Counted from the stretch's first letter, positions 29,004-37,650 are shown. The stretch: DNA of 64,000 bases from Pseudomonas sp. RIT-PI-S (GCF_025642975.1 NZ_JANZKJ010000001.1:310001-374000), one strand, 5' to 3'. Translations and numbers: made by a program. The notes: generated by a model not told the origin, from the sequence alone.

Positions 29004-30086
29004 TCAGTACCCCGTCATCTCCAGATACCCAACCCCCCGGTGCGTGCCCGCCAAGGTGACAGGCCCCTCCCAATAAGGGATGCGCAGGTTCATCCAGGCC
29101 TTGGGGTTCAATGCCGTAGCAGTAATGCTCACGCCCTTGCCAGGGATGTTCAGCGACCAACGGGTCGGCATGTCATGCCCCTCCACCCAAGTGGTGGCCG
29201 TGGGCGCCAGCATGATGTCCTCGCTGGCCAAGCTTTGCGTGCTGCCGTCGGCATTGATCCAGGTGCCGGTGAGGTAGGGCGCGCCCTGCCGTTGCCGCAT
29301 GCGGTAGAGCATCACTTGCGCGCCGCCCTCCAAGTGCAGCGAGAACCAGTCCCAGCCGGTCTGGTTGGGGGTTAGCGGCTGGCTGCTCCACTCACGGTCC
29401 AGCCAAGCGGAGCCAGTGACTGTGTAGGTTTTGCCATCGACAGTGATGCTGCCCGTGGCGTCGAAAAATGGCTGGCTGTAGTAATACGACGCCTGGCCTG
29501 CCTCGGATTTTTGGCTGAAGCCTTCCTTGCCCTGCAATACCAGTGGGCCAGTTGACGTCAGGTGCAGGCGGTAGCTGAAGCGGGGGTCGCTCGCCTGAAG
29601 CTGCATATCGGCAAGCGGGTCGGCCACGCCCGGTTGGCTGCTCAGGAACCAGTCGTCGATCCACGCGGCAAAGGGGGTGAGCGCGACGCCCGCCTGGCCG
29701 ATGCCGCCACGGGCATAGCGCTCGGCGGCGTAATGGCGGTCAGCGGCGGTGACGGCGGCGTGGCCCATCCACAGGTTGCGGTTGCTCCAGCCTTGGTTGC
29801 TGCTGACCACGTTTGCCGAGCGCGGCAGGGCGTTGCGGAACAGTGTCCATTGCACGCCGAATTGCTGGCCTTTGTCGCTCACCAAGTTAGCGGTGATGTA
29901 CCACCACTCGATGCGGTAGCCGTCGTGCGGGCCGTGGTCTTGGGGGAATTCAAAGCGCTTGCCTGGCGCTACTTGCGCGTAGCTCGCGGCGTCGTCGGCC
30001 AGGCCGGCGAAGCCTTTTCCTGGCTCGGGCGTGTGGTCACACCCGGCGATCAGCAGCACCACGCAGGCTATCCAGTTAAGCCTCAT
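29004..30086 (-). CDS. AttH/lipocalin-like lipoprotein of an ABC export operon
   Basis: A 360-aa lipoprotein (signal with VVLLIAGC) of the AttH / carotenoid 1,2-hydratase-like family. Its two lipocalin-like halves contain the family segments EWWYITANL near the start and SAWLDREWSSQPL and GWDWFSLHLEGG later. It overlaps the permease gene by 11 nt and is the last gene of an ATPase-permease-AttH operon. In this context it probably handles a hydrophobic ligand at the periplasmic face or outer membrane. Confidence 0.88.
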   Translation of the reverse strand: MRLNWIACVVLLIAGCDHTPEPGKGFAGLADDAASYAQVAPGKRFEFPQDHGPHDGYRIEWWYITANLVSDKGQQFGVQWTLFRNALPRSANVVSSNQGWSNRNLWMGHAAVTAADRHYAAERYARGGIGQAGVALTPFAAWIDDWFLSSQPGVADPLADMQLQASDPRFSYRLHLTSTGPLVLQGKEGFSQKSEAGQASYYYSQPFFDATGSITVDGKTYTVTGSAWLDREWSSQPLTPNQTGWDWFSLHLEGGAQVMLYRMRQRQGAPYLTGTWINADGSTQSLASEDIMLAPTATTWVEGHDMPTRWSLNIPGKGVSITATALNPKAWMNLRIPYWEGPVTLAGTHRGVGYLEMTGY

Positions 30087-32556
30087 TGGCGAAAGTCCTG
30101 AGCAGGTCGGCGGGCTGGGTGCGGAACAGCCGATACAGCGGCCACGCCGAGGCCAGCAGTGTCGCCAGCAGTGCCAGCGCCATCAGCTGTAGCAACTGGA
30201 GGGGGAACACGTGCAACGGCAGGCGCCAGCCAAAGGCTTGCACGTTGATCACCGCATCCAGGCACCACGCCAGCAGCAGGCCCAGGGGTAACGCCAGCAC
30301 CAGGGTCAGCACGGCCAGCAGCCAGGTTTGCGCCAGGTTCAGCAGCATCAGTTGGCGCCGCGTGACCCCCAGTGCCCACAGCGGCGCGAGCTGGCCGAGG
30401 CGGCTCTGGCTCTGGGTCAGCAGGCTGATGAACAACGCCACGCCGGCCACCCCTAGCGTCAGGCTGTTAAGCGCGGCGGTCGCGGCGAAGGTGCGTTCGA
30501 ACACTTGCGTCGACCAGCCTTTGAGCTGGGCCTGGTCGATGATATGGCTGTCGTCCAATGCAAAGCGCTCATGCAGCAACCGCAGCAGTTGCGGTACGGC
30601 GTCGTGCTGCATGCGCAGGTTAAAGCGGTTGGGCACCAGTTGCCGCCAGTGGGCCAGCAGGTGGTCAGCGTTGACCAGCAGATGCCCCTTAGGGTTGCCG
30701 TAATCGGCGTAAATCCCCACCACGCGCAACGGCCACTCCCCCTCAGGGGCCGGGAGTTTCACCTCGTCACCCACCTTGACCTTGAGCCGGCGTGCCAGTT
30801 GTTCGCTGAGCATCACGGTTTGTTCGTTGGCCAGTTGCGCCCAGGCATCCCCGCTGGCCGATTCCAGCAGCGGCCAGTGCTGGCGGTAGTTGGGATGGTC
30901 GATGATACCGAACAGCTCTGCGGGCCAGCCTTGCAGCTCGACCGACACCTGCCAATTGGGCAACACCGCGCTAATCAGGCTTTGTTGGCTCAACCAGCGT
31001 TGCAGCGGCAGCGCCTGGGCGGCATCGGCCGGGTTGATGTACAGCTCGGCCGTGAGGCGCTGCTCCAGCCAGTTGCTGAACGTGTGGCGAAACCCCGAGG
31101 TCATGCTGCCCGCGCCGATGTTCGCCGCCATGGCCAGCAGCAGCGCCATCAGCGCTAGGCTCAGCGCGGGCAATTGTTGGCGGCAATCGGCGAGAAACCA
31201 TTGGCCCAGCACCGAGCGGCTTTTACCGAGTAAGCCGTTGAGCAGCGCATTGAGCAGCACTGGCAGCCCCAGCGCGGCACCCAGTAACAGCCCCGCCATC
31301 AATACAAAGCCCATGGCCAGGCTATTGCCCCACAACCCAGCCGCCAGCGCGATGGCCAGCGCCAGCCCGGCGACCCAGCCTTGCCGGCGCAACCAGCGCG
31401 CGTGTTCCTCATGCCAGGCCTGGGCATTACCCAGCGCCAGCAGGGGCAAGCGGGCCGCGCGCAGCAAGCTGTTGCCACCGGCTAGCAAGGCCCCGAGCAG
31501 GCTCACCCCCACGCCACTCAACCACCACAGCGGGCTGAGGGTCAGTTGCCCGGCCACTTCCGCGCCATACAGGCCCCGCAGGCTCGCGGCCACATTGGGC
31601 AGTAGCGCACTCGCTAGCCCATAGCCACTGGCCACGCCGGCGATCCCGCCCAGCACCGCCAACGCGCCCAGCTCCACGATCAGCGCGATGATCAACACGC
31701 GGGCGCTCACCCCGCAGGCGCGCAGGTTGCGCAGCAGGCCACGGCGTTGTTCCAGCGCCAGGCCAATGGCCGCATGCACGATAAACAGCCCGACCACGAA
31801 CGAGAGAAAGCCCAGGGCGCTGAGGTTGAGGTGGAAGCTTTCGGTGAGTTTGCCGAGGTCGTTGTCTTCACCGGTTTGCTTGAGCACCAGTTGCCCGGCA
31901 ACCTCAGCGGGCAGCGGCGGCATGTGCTTGGCGAAGCCCTTGGGGATCAACAGGCGGGAAAGCTGATCCGGCAGGTTCAGCAGCGGTTGGGCGAAGCCGA
32001 TGTCCACCAACAGCAGCCCTGGCGCCATGTCTGCCTTGGCCTGCAACGGCGGCAGTGCCTGGCCGGTTTCGCTCAGCGGTCGGTCGCCCTCGTGCAAGCC
32101 CAGCGCCTGCAGGGTTTGCGGCGCAATCCAGGTACTGCCCGGTGGGGTAAAAAACTCGACAACCTGCGCCGTGTCCAGTGCCTCCCCAGCCAGCGCGGTG
32201 CCGCTAGGCATGGACACCGGTTCGATACCCATCAGTTGTAGGCGCTGGTCCGGTTGGTCTTGTAGGGTAATGCGCCCACGCAGCACAGGCGACACCGGCC
32301 AGCCGGCACGACGGAGGCTGACGAACAATGCTTGGGGGAAGGCGGCACCGCTGGCCGGAGCCAAGCTGGCTTGAGGTTCGCCGCCAATCAACTGGCTGGC
32401 CTTGGCGTAACTGTCCCGCGCCTGGCTGTTGAGCGCTTGCACGCCGGTGAGCAAGCTCGTTGCCAGCCACAGCCCAGTGAGCACGCTGAAAAACTGCACG
32501 GGGTGGCGGCGCCAGTGGCTGACCAGCGCCCGAAGCGCCCAGTAGAAAACCCGCAC
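30076..32556 (-). CDS. FtsX-family ABC transporter permease
   Basis: An 826-aa inner-membrane protein with the MacB/LolE-like layout: one N-terminal helix (about 18-38), a periplasmic domain, then two FtsX modules of three or four helices (about 250-440 and 690-815) separated by a second periplasmic domain. It pairs with the LolD-like ATPase gene one nucleotide upstream and the AttH gene it overlaps. MacB/Lol-type systems move molecules outward from the inner membrane rather than import them. Confidence 0.9.
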   Translation of the reverse strand: MRVFYWALRALVSHWRRHPVQFFSVLTGLWLATSLLTGVQALNSQARDSYAKASQLIGGEPQASLAPASGAAFPQALFVSLRRAGWPVSPVLRGRITLQDQPDQRLQLMGIEPVSMPSGTALAGEALDTAQVVEFFTPPGSTWIAPQTLQALGLHEGDRPLSETGQALPPLQAKADMAPGLLLVDIGFAQPLLNLPDQLSRLLIPKGFAKHMPPLPAEVAGQLVLKQTGEDNDLGKLTESFHLNLSALGFLSFVVGLFIVHAAIGLALEQRRGLLRNLRACGVSARVLIIALIVELGALAVLGGIAGVASGYGLASALLPNVAASLRGLYGAEVAGQLTLSPLWWLSGVGVSLLGALLAGGNSLLRAARLPLLALGNAQAWHEEHARWLRRQGWVAGLALAIALAAGLWGNSLAMGFVLMAGLLLGAALGLPVLLNALLNGLLGKSRSVLGQWFLADCRQQLPALSLALMALLLAMAANIGAGSMTSGFRHTFSNWLEQRLTAELYINPADAAQALPLQRWLSQQSLISAVLPNWQVSVELQGWPAELFGIIDHPNYRQHWPLLESASGDAWAQLANEQTVMLSEQLARRLKVKVGDEVKLPAPEGEWPLRVVGIYADYGNPKGHLLVNADHLLAHWRQLVPNRFNLRMQHDAVPQLLRLLHERFALDDSHIIDQAQLKGWSTQVFERTFAATAALNSLTLGVAGVALFISLLTQSQSRLGQLAPLWALGVTRRQLMLLNLAQTWLLAVLTLVLALPLGLLLAWCLDAVINVQAFGWRLPLHVFPLQLLQLMALALLATLLASAWPLYRLFRTQPADLLRTFANEA

Positions 32557-32557
32557 G

Positions 32558-33226
32558 TCAGCGCGCTTCGCCAGCGGCGAGTTGCCCGCGCTGCAACACT
32601 GCCTGGCGCGATAACCTCCCAGCCACTCTCGGGCTATGGGTCACCATCAACAGGCTGGTGGGGCTGTCGTTCAGTAGCTCTAACAGCAATTGCAGCACGT
32701 CATCGCTGGTGGCTTCATCGAGGTTGCCGGTGGGCTCATCGGCCAACAGCAGGGCAGGGCGCGACGCCAGCGCCCGCCCAATGGCCACGCGCTGCTGCTG
32801 GCCGCCGGAGAGCTGCTCGGGGTAGCGTTTGAGCAACTCGGCCAGCCCCAGCCGCAGCACCAGTTGTGCTTGCCATTCGGGGTCAAAGCGCCCCGCCAGC
32901 CGCGCTTGGAACGCTAGGTTGTCCTCGACCTTGAGGCTGCCGATCAGGTTGAACTGCTGAAACACCAGGCCGATCTGCGTGCGCCGCCAGTTGGCCAGTT
33001 GCCCTTCGTTCATCTGGTCCAACCGCTCGCCCGCGATCTCGATGCTGCCGCTGTCCACCCGTTCAAGACCTGCCACCAGGTGCAACAGGGTGCTTTTGCC
33101 ACTGCCGGACTCGCCCATCAGCGCCAGGCTTTCGCCTTGCTGCATGTGCAGGTTGGCACCGCGTAGCACGGCCAGAGGGCCTTGGGCGGTGGGGTAGGTT
33201 TTGAACACGGCATGCACGTGGAGCAT
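32558..33226 (-). CDS. LolD-like ABC transporter ATP-binding protein
   Basis: A 222-aa ATPase: Walker [10 protein letters not shown] (38-46), Q-loop [10 protein letters not shown], signature [15 protein letters not shown], Walker [13 protein letters not shown] and H-loop MVTHSP. The short length and the [10 protein letters not shown] form mark the MacB/LolD group. It is the first gene of the three-gene export operon. Confidence 0.93.
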   Translation of the reverse strand: MLHVHAVFKTYPTAQGPLAVLRGANLHMQQGESLALMGESGSGKSTLLHLVAGLERVDSGSIEIAGERLDQMNEGQLANWRRTQIGLVFQQFNLIGSLKVEDNLAFQARLAGRFDPEWQAQLVLRLGLAELLKRYPEQLSGGQQQRVAIGRALASRPALLLADEPTGNLDEATSDDVLQLLLELLNDSPTSLLMVTHSPRVAGRLSRQAVLQRGQLAAGEAR

Positions 33227-33578
33227 GGGGGGATGGCCTGAGACGGGGGCGCAAACTCACCGCCAATCGACGGGTTTTCTCTCCGTGGGACCGGACAGCG
33301 TCTGGGAAGATTCCGGCACTCTTTGGGTTTTACGACAGGCATGGCGCAGTGATGCAAACGGGGGCTGTCGCTACAGAGTAGCGCCGAGTGATGCAGCAAG
33401 CCCCCGCCGCCCGGTGCTGAACTACTGCCCGTCGGTAGCTTTAAGCAGGTGCAGTTGCAAATCCGCTGGGTTCTCGTTCTGCCACTCCGGCCAGTACTCC
33501 ATGCTTGGCTTCGAACCGAGACAGGGCCCATGAAGGCTTAAGCATTTCCAATTCGGGGTGAGCAATGAGCGTGCTCAC
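33227..33578. other. Gene-free 350-bp stretch with a possible gene fragment
   Basis: Minus-strand codons 33502-33422 encode 26 residues beginning MEYWPEWQNENPADLQ that look protein-like but lack a ribosome site, so a decayed gene end is possible. The hairpin GTGAGCA-7 nt-TGCTCAC near 33,558-33,578 follows the hypothetical gene's stop and may help end its transcript. Confidence 0.35.
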
Positions 33579-34334
33579 TCATCCCATCGGGTTAAAACCC
33601 GATGCAGCGGAGCAGTACCGTTGCCGTGCGGCATTGTCGCTGTCGCTGCCTTGGTGATTCGCTTGCTGGCATTTGTTTCTGACCCAATGCTTGGCGCCTT
33701 TACGGCATTCGCGATACGCAATCGAGCCTCTGCCGTACTCTAGGCACACGCTGCTGTACTCGACTTGGTTGTCGCTGACCTGCCACTGAGCCAGATAATT
33801 TCCTTTGCCATCCCAACCCGTTATCTCATGCATTTCAGGGTAGGTAGGTCGAGCAGTAGCCCCGCTTGGGCGGGCATCACGCTCAGCTTTGTACTGAGCC
33901 AGGTAAGCCGGGGACACCATCCCTTGTGCAGGCGCCGCGCCTGGCTTGGGACGAGGCACCTCGCCGAAGCGGCAACGTAGGACGTCGTCATCGATAACGG
34001 TGCCAGCTGCCATGCACTCAGACAGCGGCCTAGGGGAGGAGGGCGCCTCTGCCTGACTTAGTTGTTGAAACCGATCAACTCCCGTGTTTTTAACTGAGTT
34101 CGCTGGGCCAGGCGCTGGCGTATCGGCCGCTGCGCCTGGCGAGATCGGATGGTACTGGGAGAAAAGCGTTGGCCAGTTCAGTGCAAGAAGAGCTACCGGC
34201 ACGAGTAACCAGATCCATAGCATGGGGCCGGCGCTTGGTGCGCTGCGCCGTCGTGCATTGCGTGCGCTGGGCCTGCTGAGCAGCGATTCCCGCTCGTCCG
34301 CGGCAAGCGTTTCAGTAGGGTCTTGTAACGGCAT
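33579..34334 (-). CDS. Hypothetical single-pass membrane protein
   Basis: A 251-aa protein with a basic cytoplasmic start, one transmembrane helix (about 39-57, WIWLLVPVALLALNW) and a periplasmic part with a Pro/Ala-rich linker. A C-terminal region (about 160-251) contains five cysteines and no named domain. It follows a 48-codon open frame by 15 nt on the same strand. Function unknown. Confidence 0.6.
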   Translation of the reverse strand: MPLQDPTETLAADERESLLSRPSARNARRRSAPSAGPMLWIWLLVPVALLALNWPTLFSQYHPISPGAAADTPAPGPANSVKNTGVDRFQQLSQAEAPSSPRPLSECMAAGTVIDDDVLRCRFGEVPRPKPGAAPAQGMVSPAYLAQYKAERDARPSGATARPTYPEMHEITGWDGKGNYLAQWQVSDNQVEYSSVCLEYGRGSIAYRECRKGAKHWVRNKCQQANHQGSDSDNAARQRYCSAASGFNPMG

Positions 34335-34349
34335 GGGGCGGCACCTGGT

Positions 34350-34496
34350 TCACACGGCGGGCAGGTGATTATCGCTGACCTGCTTTTCCAGTGCCTGTTC
34401 TTTAAGCAGTGCTTGCGTGACGTGCTCCACATGGCGCACTGGAAACGTTGAGCGCCGTAGTGACGCTTGCAACCATGCGTATCCCACTGGGCCCAT
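34350..34496 (-). pseudogene. 48-codon frame, possible fragment of a Fic-type protein N-terminus
   Basis: The small frame has a good site (AAAGGA, 8 nt before ATG) and starts MGPVGYAWLQASL. This resembles my recollection of the start of a Pseudomonas Fic-type or AbiEi-like protein, which would be far longer. It stops after 48 codons, and the downstream frame belongs to another gene. I read it as a truncated remnant, or else a real small protein of unknown role. Confidence 0.35.
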
Positions 34497-34610
34497 GCTA
34501 CAAATCCTTTATCCCAGCGCTTTAAGCGCAGTTTTTCTTGAGTGATCTAAGAAAATCTTGATTTCGGGCGGTTATCCTCATTTTTTCTTGAGTCGTCAGC
34601 TTTACCTCTG

Positions 34611-34928
34611 CTAAGGCCCTTCGCCAGAATCTTTGGGTTGGCCAGGAGAATTGGTTGGGAATCGAAGTTCGTACCATACCGAATCCACGATGGCTTTCGA
34701 GCTTTCCAGTGCGTGGAGCGTGAGCCAGGCTTTCGAACCGCTTAGCGGGGTTCCCATTGCGGCATCGAGTACCAGTTCGCGGACCTCTGCGAGCAGCTCG
34801 GAGGCTTTGTTCAGCGCATAGTTGGCGTCGATGCCCTTGGACAGTTGGAAGAGGTGTAGGCGGTGTTTGGCTAGGCTGAAGGTGGCGTGGCCGGTGAGTA
34901 AGCGGTTCGGGTAGTTGGAAGTATGCAT
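34611..34928 (-). CDS. DUF3077 family protein
   Basis: A 105-aa protein typical of Pseudomonas. LFQLSKGIDANYALNKASEL, followed by helices ending in ALESSKAIVDSVWYEL, matches the all-helical DUF3077 domain (about 25-90). The role is unknown. ATG 34928 is chosen because the site AATAGGAG precedes it and the domain fits; the longer open frame upstream is the structured leader, not protein. Expression is probably controlled by that leader. Two TTTTTCTTGAGT repeats (34532-34543, 34582-34593) lie just past the gene. Confidence 0.8.
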   Translation of the reverse strand: MHTSNYPNRLLTGHATFSLAKHRLHLFQLSKGIDANYALNKASELLAEVRELVLDAAMGTPLSGSKAWLTLHALESSKAIVDSVWYELRFPTNSPGQPKDSGEGP

Positions 34929-35079
34929 GGGCGTAGCTCCTATTGTTGAGGAACTGCCACGGATCGTCGCCAAACGATGAGGGTGGCAGCTGTACGCAGG
35001 TTGGCGAACCGGGACAATAGGAACCCGGCAGACCCGAAAGTCTCCCGCGCACAGCCGCCATAACTTGGACTGCGGGCAT
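34929..35079 (-). promoter_or_regulatory. Structured 5' leader with loop complementary to the ribosome site
   Basis: The 150 nt before the DUF3077 gene fold into several stems on the minus strand. One is CTGCCAC/GTGGCAG, closing an inner ATCGT/ACGAT stem (34954-34989). Another is CCGGG/CCCGG, with a loop that reads UUCCUAUUGU in RNA (about 35,003-35,022). That loop is complementary over nine pairs, plus one G-U, to ACAAUAGGAG, which contains the Shine-Dalgarno (about 34,938-34,947). This suggests a pseudoknot or kissing switch that hides the ribosome site. The trigger is unknown. Confidence 0.6.
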
Positions 35080-35110
35080 AAAAAAAGCGCCTGCAATCGC
35101 AATGGGGCGC
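35080..35110 (-). terminator. Rho-independent terminator upstream of the leader
   Basis: On the minus strand GCGCC, a 14-nt loop, GGCGC and then seven T. It either ends a transcript entering from the right or acts as an attenuator before the DUF3077 leader. Confidence 0.6.
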
Positions 35111-35301
35111 CTATGCGCCTATTGTGCTCGGGTCGCCAAACCCGGCCGCTGAATTTGCAGCGACGACCGGAGCATATCCTCGGGCACGGCTGTGGCGCAA
35201 CGTTTGCGTCCACGATCACTTATCGTGGGTACATTCATTTCGTGCGGTTTACCCTTACTTGCTTAAAACGCTCGCCATGTCGCAACGAGAGGCCAGCCAC
35301 T

Positions 35302-35438
35302 GTGGCCGAGAAGCCTGATATTGAGCAAGTTGAGGTGATCAATATGAGTGGTCAGCGGAGGATTTCGCCAGGGCCAAGCCTGCCCGCGAGATGCTCAAAG
35401 GATTGTATGGTCACGTGTTAACCACAACTGCGCCCTGA
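35302..35438 (+). pseudogene. Frameshifted remnant resembling a small antitoxin C-terminus
   Basis: Two short frames join only by a shift near 35,335: VAEKPDIEQVEV in one frame and YEWSAEDFARAKPAREMLKG in the other. The second piece is like the C-terminal part of BrnA-type antitoxins. No toxin partner is seen. I treat it as a decayed fragment. Confidence 0.3.
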
Positions 35439-35449
35439 CGAAACCGCTT

Positions 35450-35899
35450 ATGACCTGGCCTACTAGACCCGCGCTACACTCCGATGCTCCGACAATCAGC
35501 GAGGTCATCCTCGCCGCGCTGCGAACGACCAATGCCAAGGACTATTCAGCAGAAATTCTCCAGCGCGTGGCGCTCAGTTTTTCCCCGTCAGCCGTCTTGG
35601 CGTTGATCAATACGCGCGACGTGTATGTCGCATTGAGCGAAGACGGGATCATCGGCACGGCAAGCTTGGACGGTACGGTGATCAGAACAGTATTTGTCGC
35701 GCCGGCCTACCAGGGCAAAGGCGTGGGAACGGCATTGATGACCGCGGTCGAGCAGTTGGCTATCGAGCGAGGTATCACGCGACTGAAGGTGCCCAGCTCG
35801 GTGACCGCCGAGATGTTTTATCGGGGGCTTGGCTTTACTGTTGTGCGGGAAGTTATAGAGGAAGGGGAACGGACGATTGTAATGGAGCGTTCTTGTTAG
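35450..35899 (+). CDS. GNAT-family N-acetyltransferase
   Basis: A 149-aa acetyltransferase. The acetyl-CoA-binding motif A is VFVAPAYQGKGVGTALM (about 79-95), and motif B contains FYRGLGF. The acceptor is unknown. ATG 35450 fits the domain start, though the ribosome site is weak. It lies at the border of the toxin island. Confidence 0.82.
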   Translation: MTWPTRPALHSDAPTISEVILAALRTTNAKDYSAEILQRVALSFSPSAVLALINTRDVYVALSEDGIIGTASLDGTVIRTVFVAPAYQGKGVGTALMTAVEQLAIERGITRLKVPSSVTAEMFYRGLGFTVVREVIEEGERTIVMERSC

Positions 35900-35936
35900 C
35901 GTAATTGAGGATGTCAATTAATTATCTTAGGGTTAT

Positions 35937-35976
35937 AAGCGCTTTCCTTCGTTAATTCCCATCGAGACCTCTTGCT
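35937..35976 (-). repeat. Ghost copy of the toxin/immunity gene junction
   Basis: This 40-bp stretch matches 33 of 40 positions of 38529-38568, which spans the end of the effector gene and the start of its 77-aa neighbour. It contains a comparable overlap (toxin-frame residues ARGLDGN-stop; second-frame MGINEGKRL-stop) but both frames die at once. It marks a lost toxin tip with its immunity gene. Confidence 0.7.
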
Positions 35977-36070
35977 GTATGTTTTACTACTTATTTAGCT
36001 ATCCGCATTCAGCGCTCGGCAGGCTCTCGTAAAATCCGTACTCAATGAATTCTTTAATGTAGAGCGTGTA

Positions 36071-36343
36071 TTAGATAGTCGTGCCTCGATTTGTTCCCGG
36101 GTTTTGAATCAATAGCTCGTCAAGCTCCTGTCGACGGCATTTCATAACAAAAGCCACTGCAGCTTCAACGTCTTTTTGGAAAAGCTCAAATCTAAGACGA
36201 TCTATTTCATAGTATTCTTCATAGTCAACCATCCTGTTACTTACAGGAAAGGAAACATACAATCGGCTTGAAGTTTCTTCGATGCCTAAAGAAAACATTT
36301 TTTCACGATTTATAAACGTCGCTTTAAATTTCATGGCATCCAT
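36071..36343 (-). CDS. Small hypothetical protein, likely immunity-type
   Basis: A 90-aa soluble protein with no domain I recognise; acidic middle (DYEEYYEIDRLRFELF). Low GC and its place in a row of small genes after a polymorphic toxin suggest an orphan immunity gene. The start may instead be ATG 36334 (MKFKATF). Neither start has a strong ribosome site. Confidence 0.5.
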   Translation of the reverse strand: MDAMKFKATFINREKMFSLGIEETSSRLYVSFPVSNRMVDYEEYYEIDRLRFELFQKDVEAAVAFVMKCRRQELDELLIQNPGTNRGTTI

Positions 36344-36480
36344 TGGGGGGATGGAAAGGCCTCAAGTCTATATGAATGGGGTTTGTTGTGTTAGTAAAAT
36401 TTTGCATATAATGATCACCGCAATAGTTTCCTTTTTCTGACGTCTTTGCTATTTATCTCTTACGGCTCGCAGCTTGGACG

Positions 36481-36789
36481 CTATCTATGTCCTTTATGTC
36501 TCAATTTGAACACTCTTAAAGCTTCCGATTCTCCGCCTGTAAGCTCGATGTAGAACGCCGCATAAGCTTCCGATAAATCACTGTGCCCTTGCAGTGTGGT
36601 TTCTGTAAGCACCTTATATCCCGGTATGTCTCTGATCTCCACGTCGCTCAAGATCCCGCCTCGCTCGGCGTTATCTAACAAGTCCTGAAGCTGGGCTTTG
36701 AGGACGACGGCAACAGGCTCGAATGCTGAGTATTTATCTAATATATGTCGAAGCTTGGTGGCTGTTGACTTTAGTTTTAGTGAGTTCAT
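36481..36789 (-). CDS. Small hypothetical protein in the immunity-gene row
   Basis: A 102-aa, mainly helical protein (MNSLKLKSTATKLRHILDKY...) with no known domain. Low GC, same strand as the effector and its immunity genes. GCGGAATAA before the ATG is a modest ribosome site. It may protect against another toxin of the same delivery system. Confidence 0.5.
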   Translation of the reverse strand: MNSLKLKSTATKLRHILDKYSAFEPVAVVLKAQLQDLLDNAERGGILSDVEIRDIPGYKVLTETTLQGHSDLSEAYAAFYIELTGGESEALRVFKLRHKGHR

Positions 36790-36909
36790 TTATTCCGCTT
36801 TAAAAATAGTACCTAGGAGCATTAGATGATATTTCTGTCGGTAGTGAGATATTTTTCTCATTTTCCCTATAAGCAGGATGGCGCTAGGCTTGGCTGTCGA
36901 TAATATGAC

Positions 36910-36996
36910 TTAAAGCTTCCCGGAAGCCATAAGGTCCAAAAATTCAGAGCGGTATCCTGCTAAACGATTTTTAGGCAGCCTCGGGGCAACCTTCAA
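36910..36996 (-). pseudogene. Possible gene-end fragment between small genes
   Basis: A 28-codon frame ends with LPKNRLAGYRSEFLDLMASGKL, which is protein-like but has only a TTG start and no ribosome site. It may be the last residues of a lost toxin tip or immunity gene. Confidence 0.3.
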
Positions 36997-37011
36997 TGAA
37001 GTCTTATACAG

Positions 37012-37473
37012 TCATGCATAGGCAGTGATACGCTTGATCAGAAATTCGTAAAAATTTGCCGCATATAATTCATTTTTTCCAGAAGGGAGTCGTAAGAAAA
37101 TTTTGCATTCTTTATCTTTGTACGTGTCGTAGTTAAAGAAGAATACTTCACCTAAGTCGGTTTCACTAATGACTAATTTATTTGGCGTGGTCAGATTGTT
37201 TTTCAGCCCAATTAGATGCTGATGTACGATGTCACCTCCTTCAACACTGTCGAAATCCATACCGTAAATACTATATATTTCTTCACCCCCTATTTCCCCA
37301 CCAGCGTATTTCTTTAAAAACCACTTATAGGAGCAGGGTAAGTCATGGGCTAGTTTTTTTTCAGCCATCTGTACCCAGTCCTTAGTCACTGCATCCAGTG
37401 GGGAACCGAGCTGAGCTATAGCAGGATGCGAACTGATCATGTGTTCCGCGTCTGCTGCTGTCTTATCTGTCAT
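37012..37473 (-). CDS. SMI1/KNR4 (SUKH) family immunity protein
   Basis: A 153-aa SUKH-superfamily protein. The N-terminal LPCSYKWFLKKYAGGEIGGEEIYSI and the following acidic segment are the family signature. SUKH proteins neutralise toxins from contact-dependent or type VI systems. There is no toxin partner next to it apart from the effector upstream, so it is probably an orphan protecting against kin toxins. Low GC. Confidence 0.82.
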   Translation of the reverse strand: MTDKTAADAEHMISSHPAIAQLGSPLDAVTKDWVQMAEKKLAHDLPCSYKWFLKKYAGGEIGGEEIYSIYGMDFDSVEGGDIVHQHLIGLKNNLTTPNKLVISETDLGEVFFFNYDTYKDKECKIFLRLPSGKNELYAANFYEFLIKRITAYA

Positions 37474-37503
37474 TTTTTCGTTCCATATGTTAAAGCTCGA
37501 TTG

Positions 37504-37650
37504 TTATAGTAGTGAGCTTTTCACTTTGGAAGAGTGTTTTTCGATTCTTGGCGGGATTGTATCAGGGTTGATATGTAATGAACTAAAGTCTCGCCCAAAA
37601 TACACAAGCTCATCGACAGAGTGAAAGTGGGTATTTTGTCGATCAGTCAC
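37504..37650 (-). pseudogene. 48-codon frame following the alarmone hydrolase gene
   Basis: The reading frame of the hydrolase gene continues after its stop, with GTG at 37650, and encodes DELVYFGRDFSSLHINPDTIPPRI-like protein text to a stop at 37504. It looks like the end of an immunity-type gene cut off from its start, or a real small gene with a weak start. Confidence 0.35.

Noticed and set aside
36344..36480. A coding-like stretch between two small immunity-type genes
   Set aside because: The frame is short and AT-rich with no start or ribosome site; I cannot separate it from chance.
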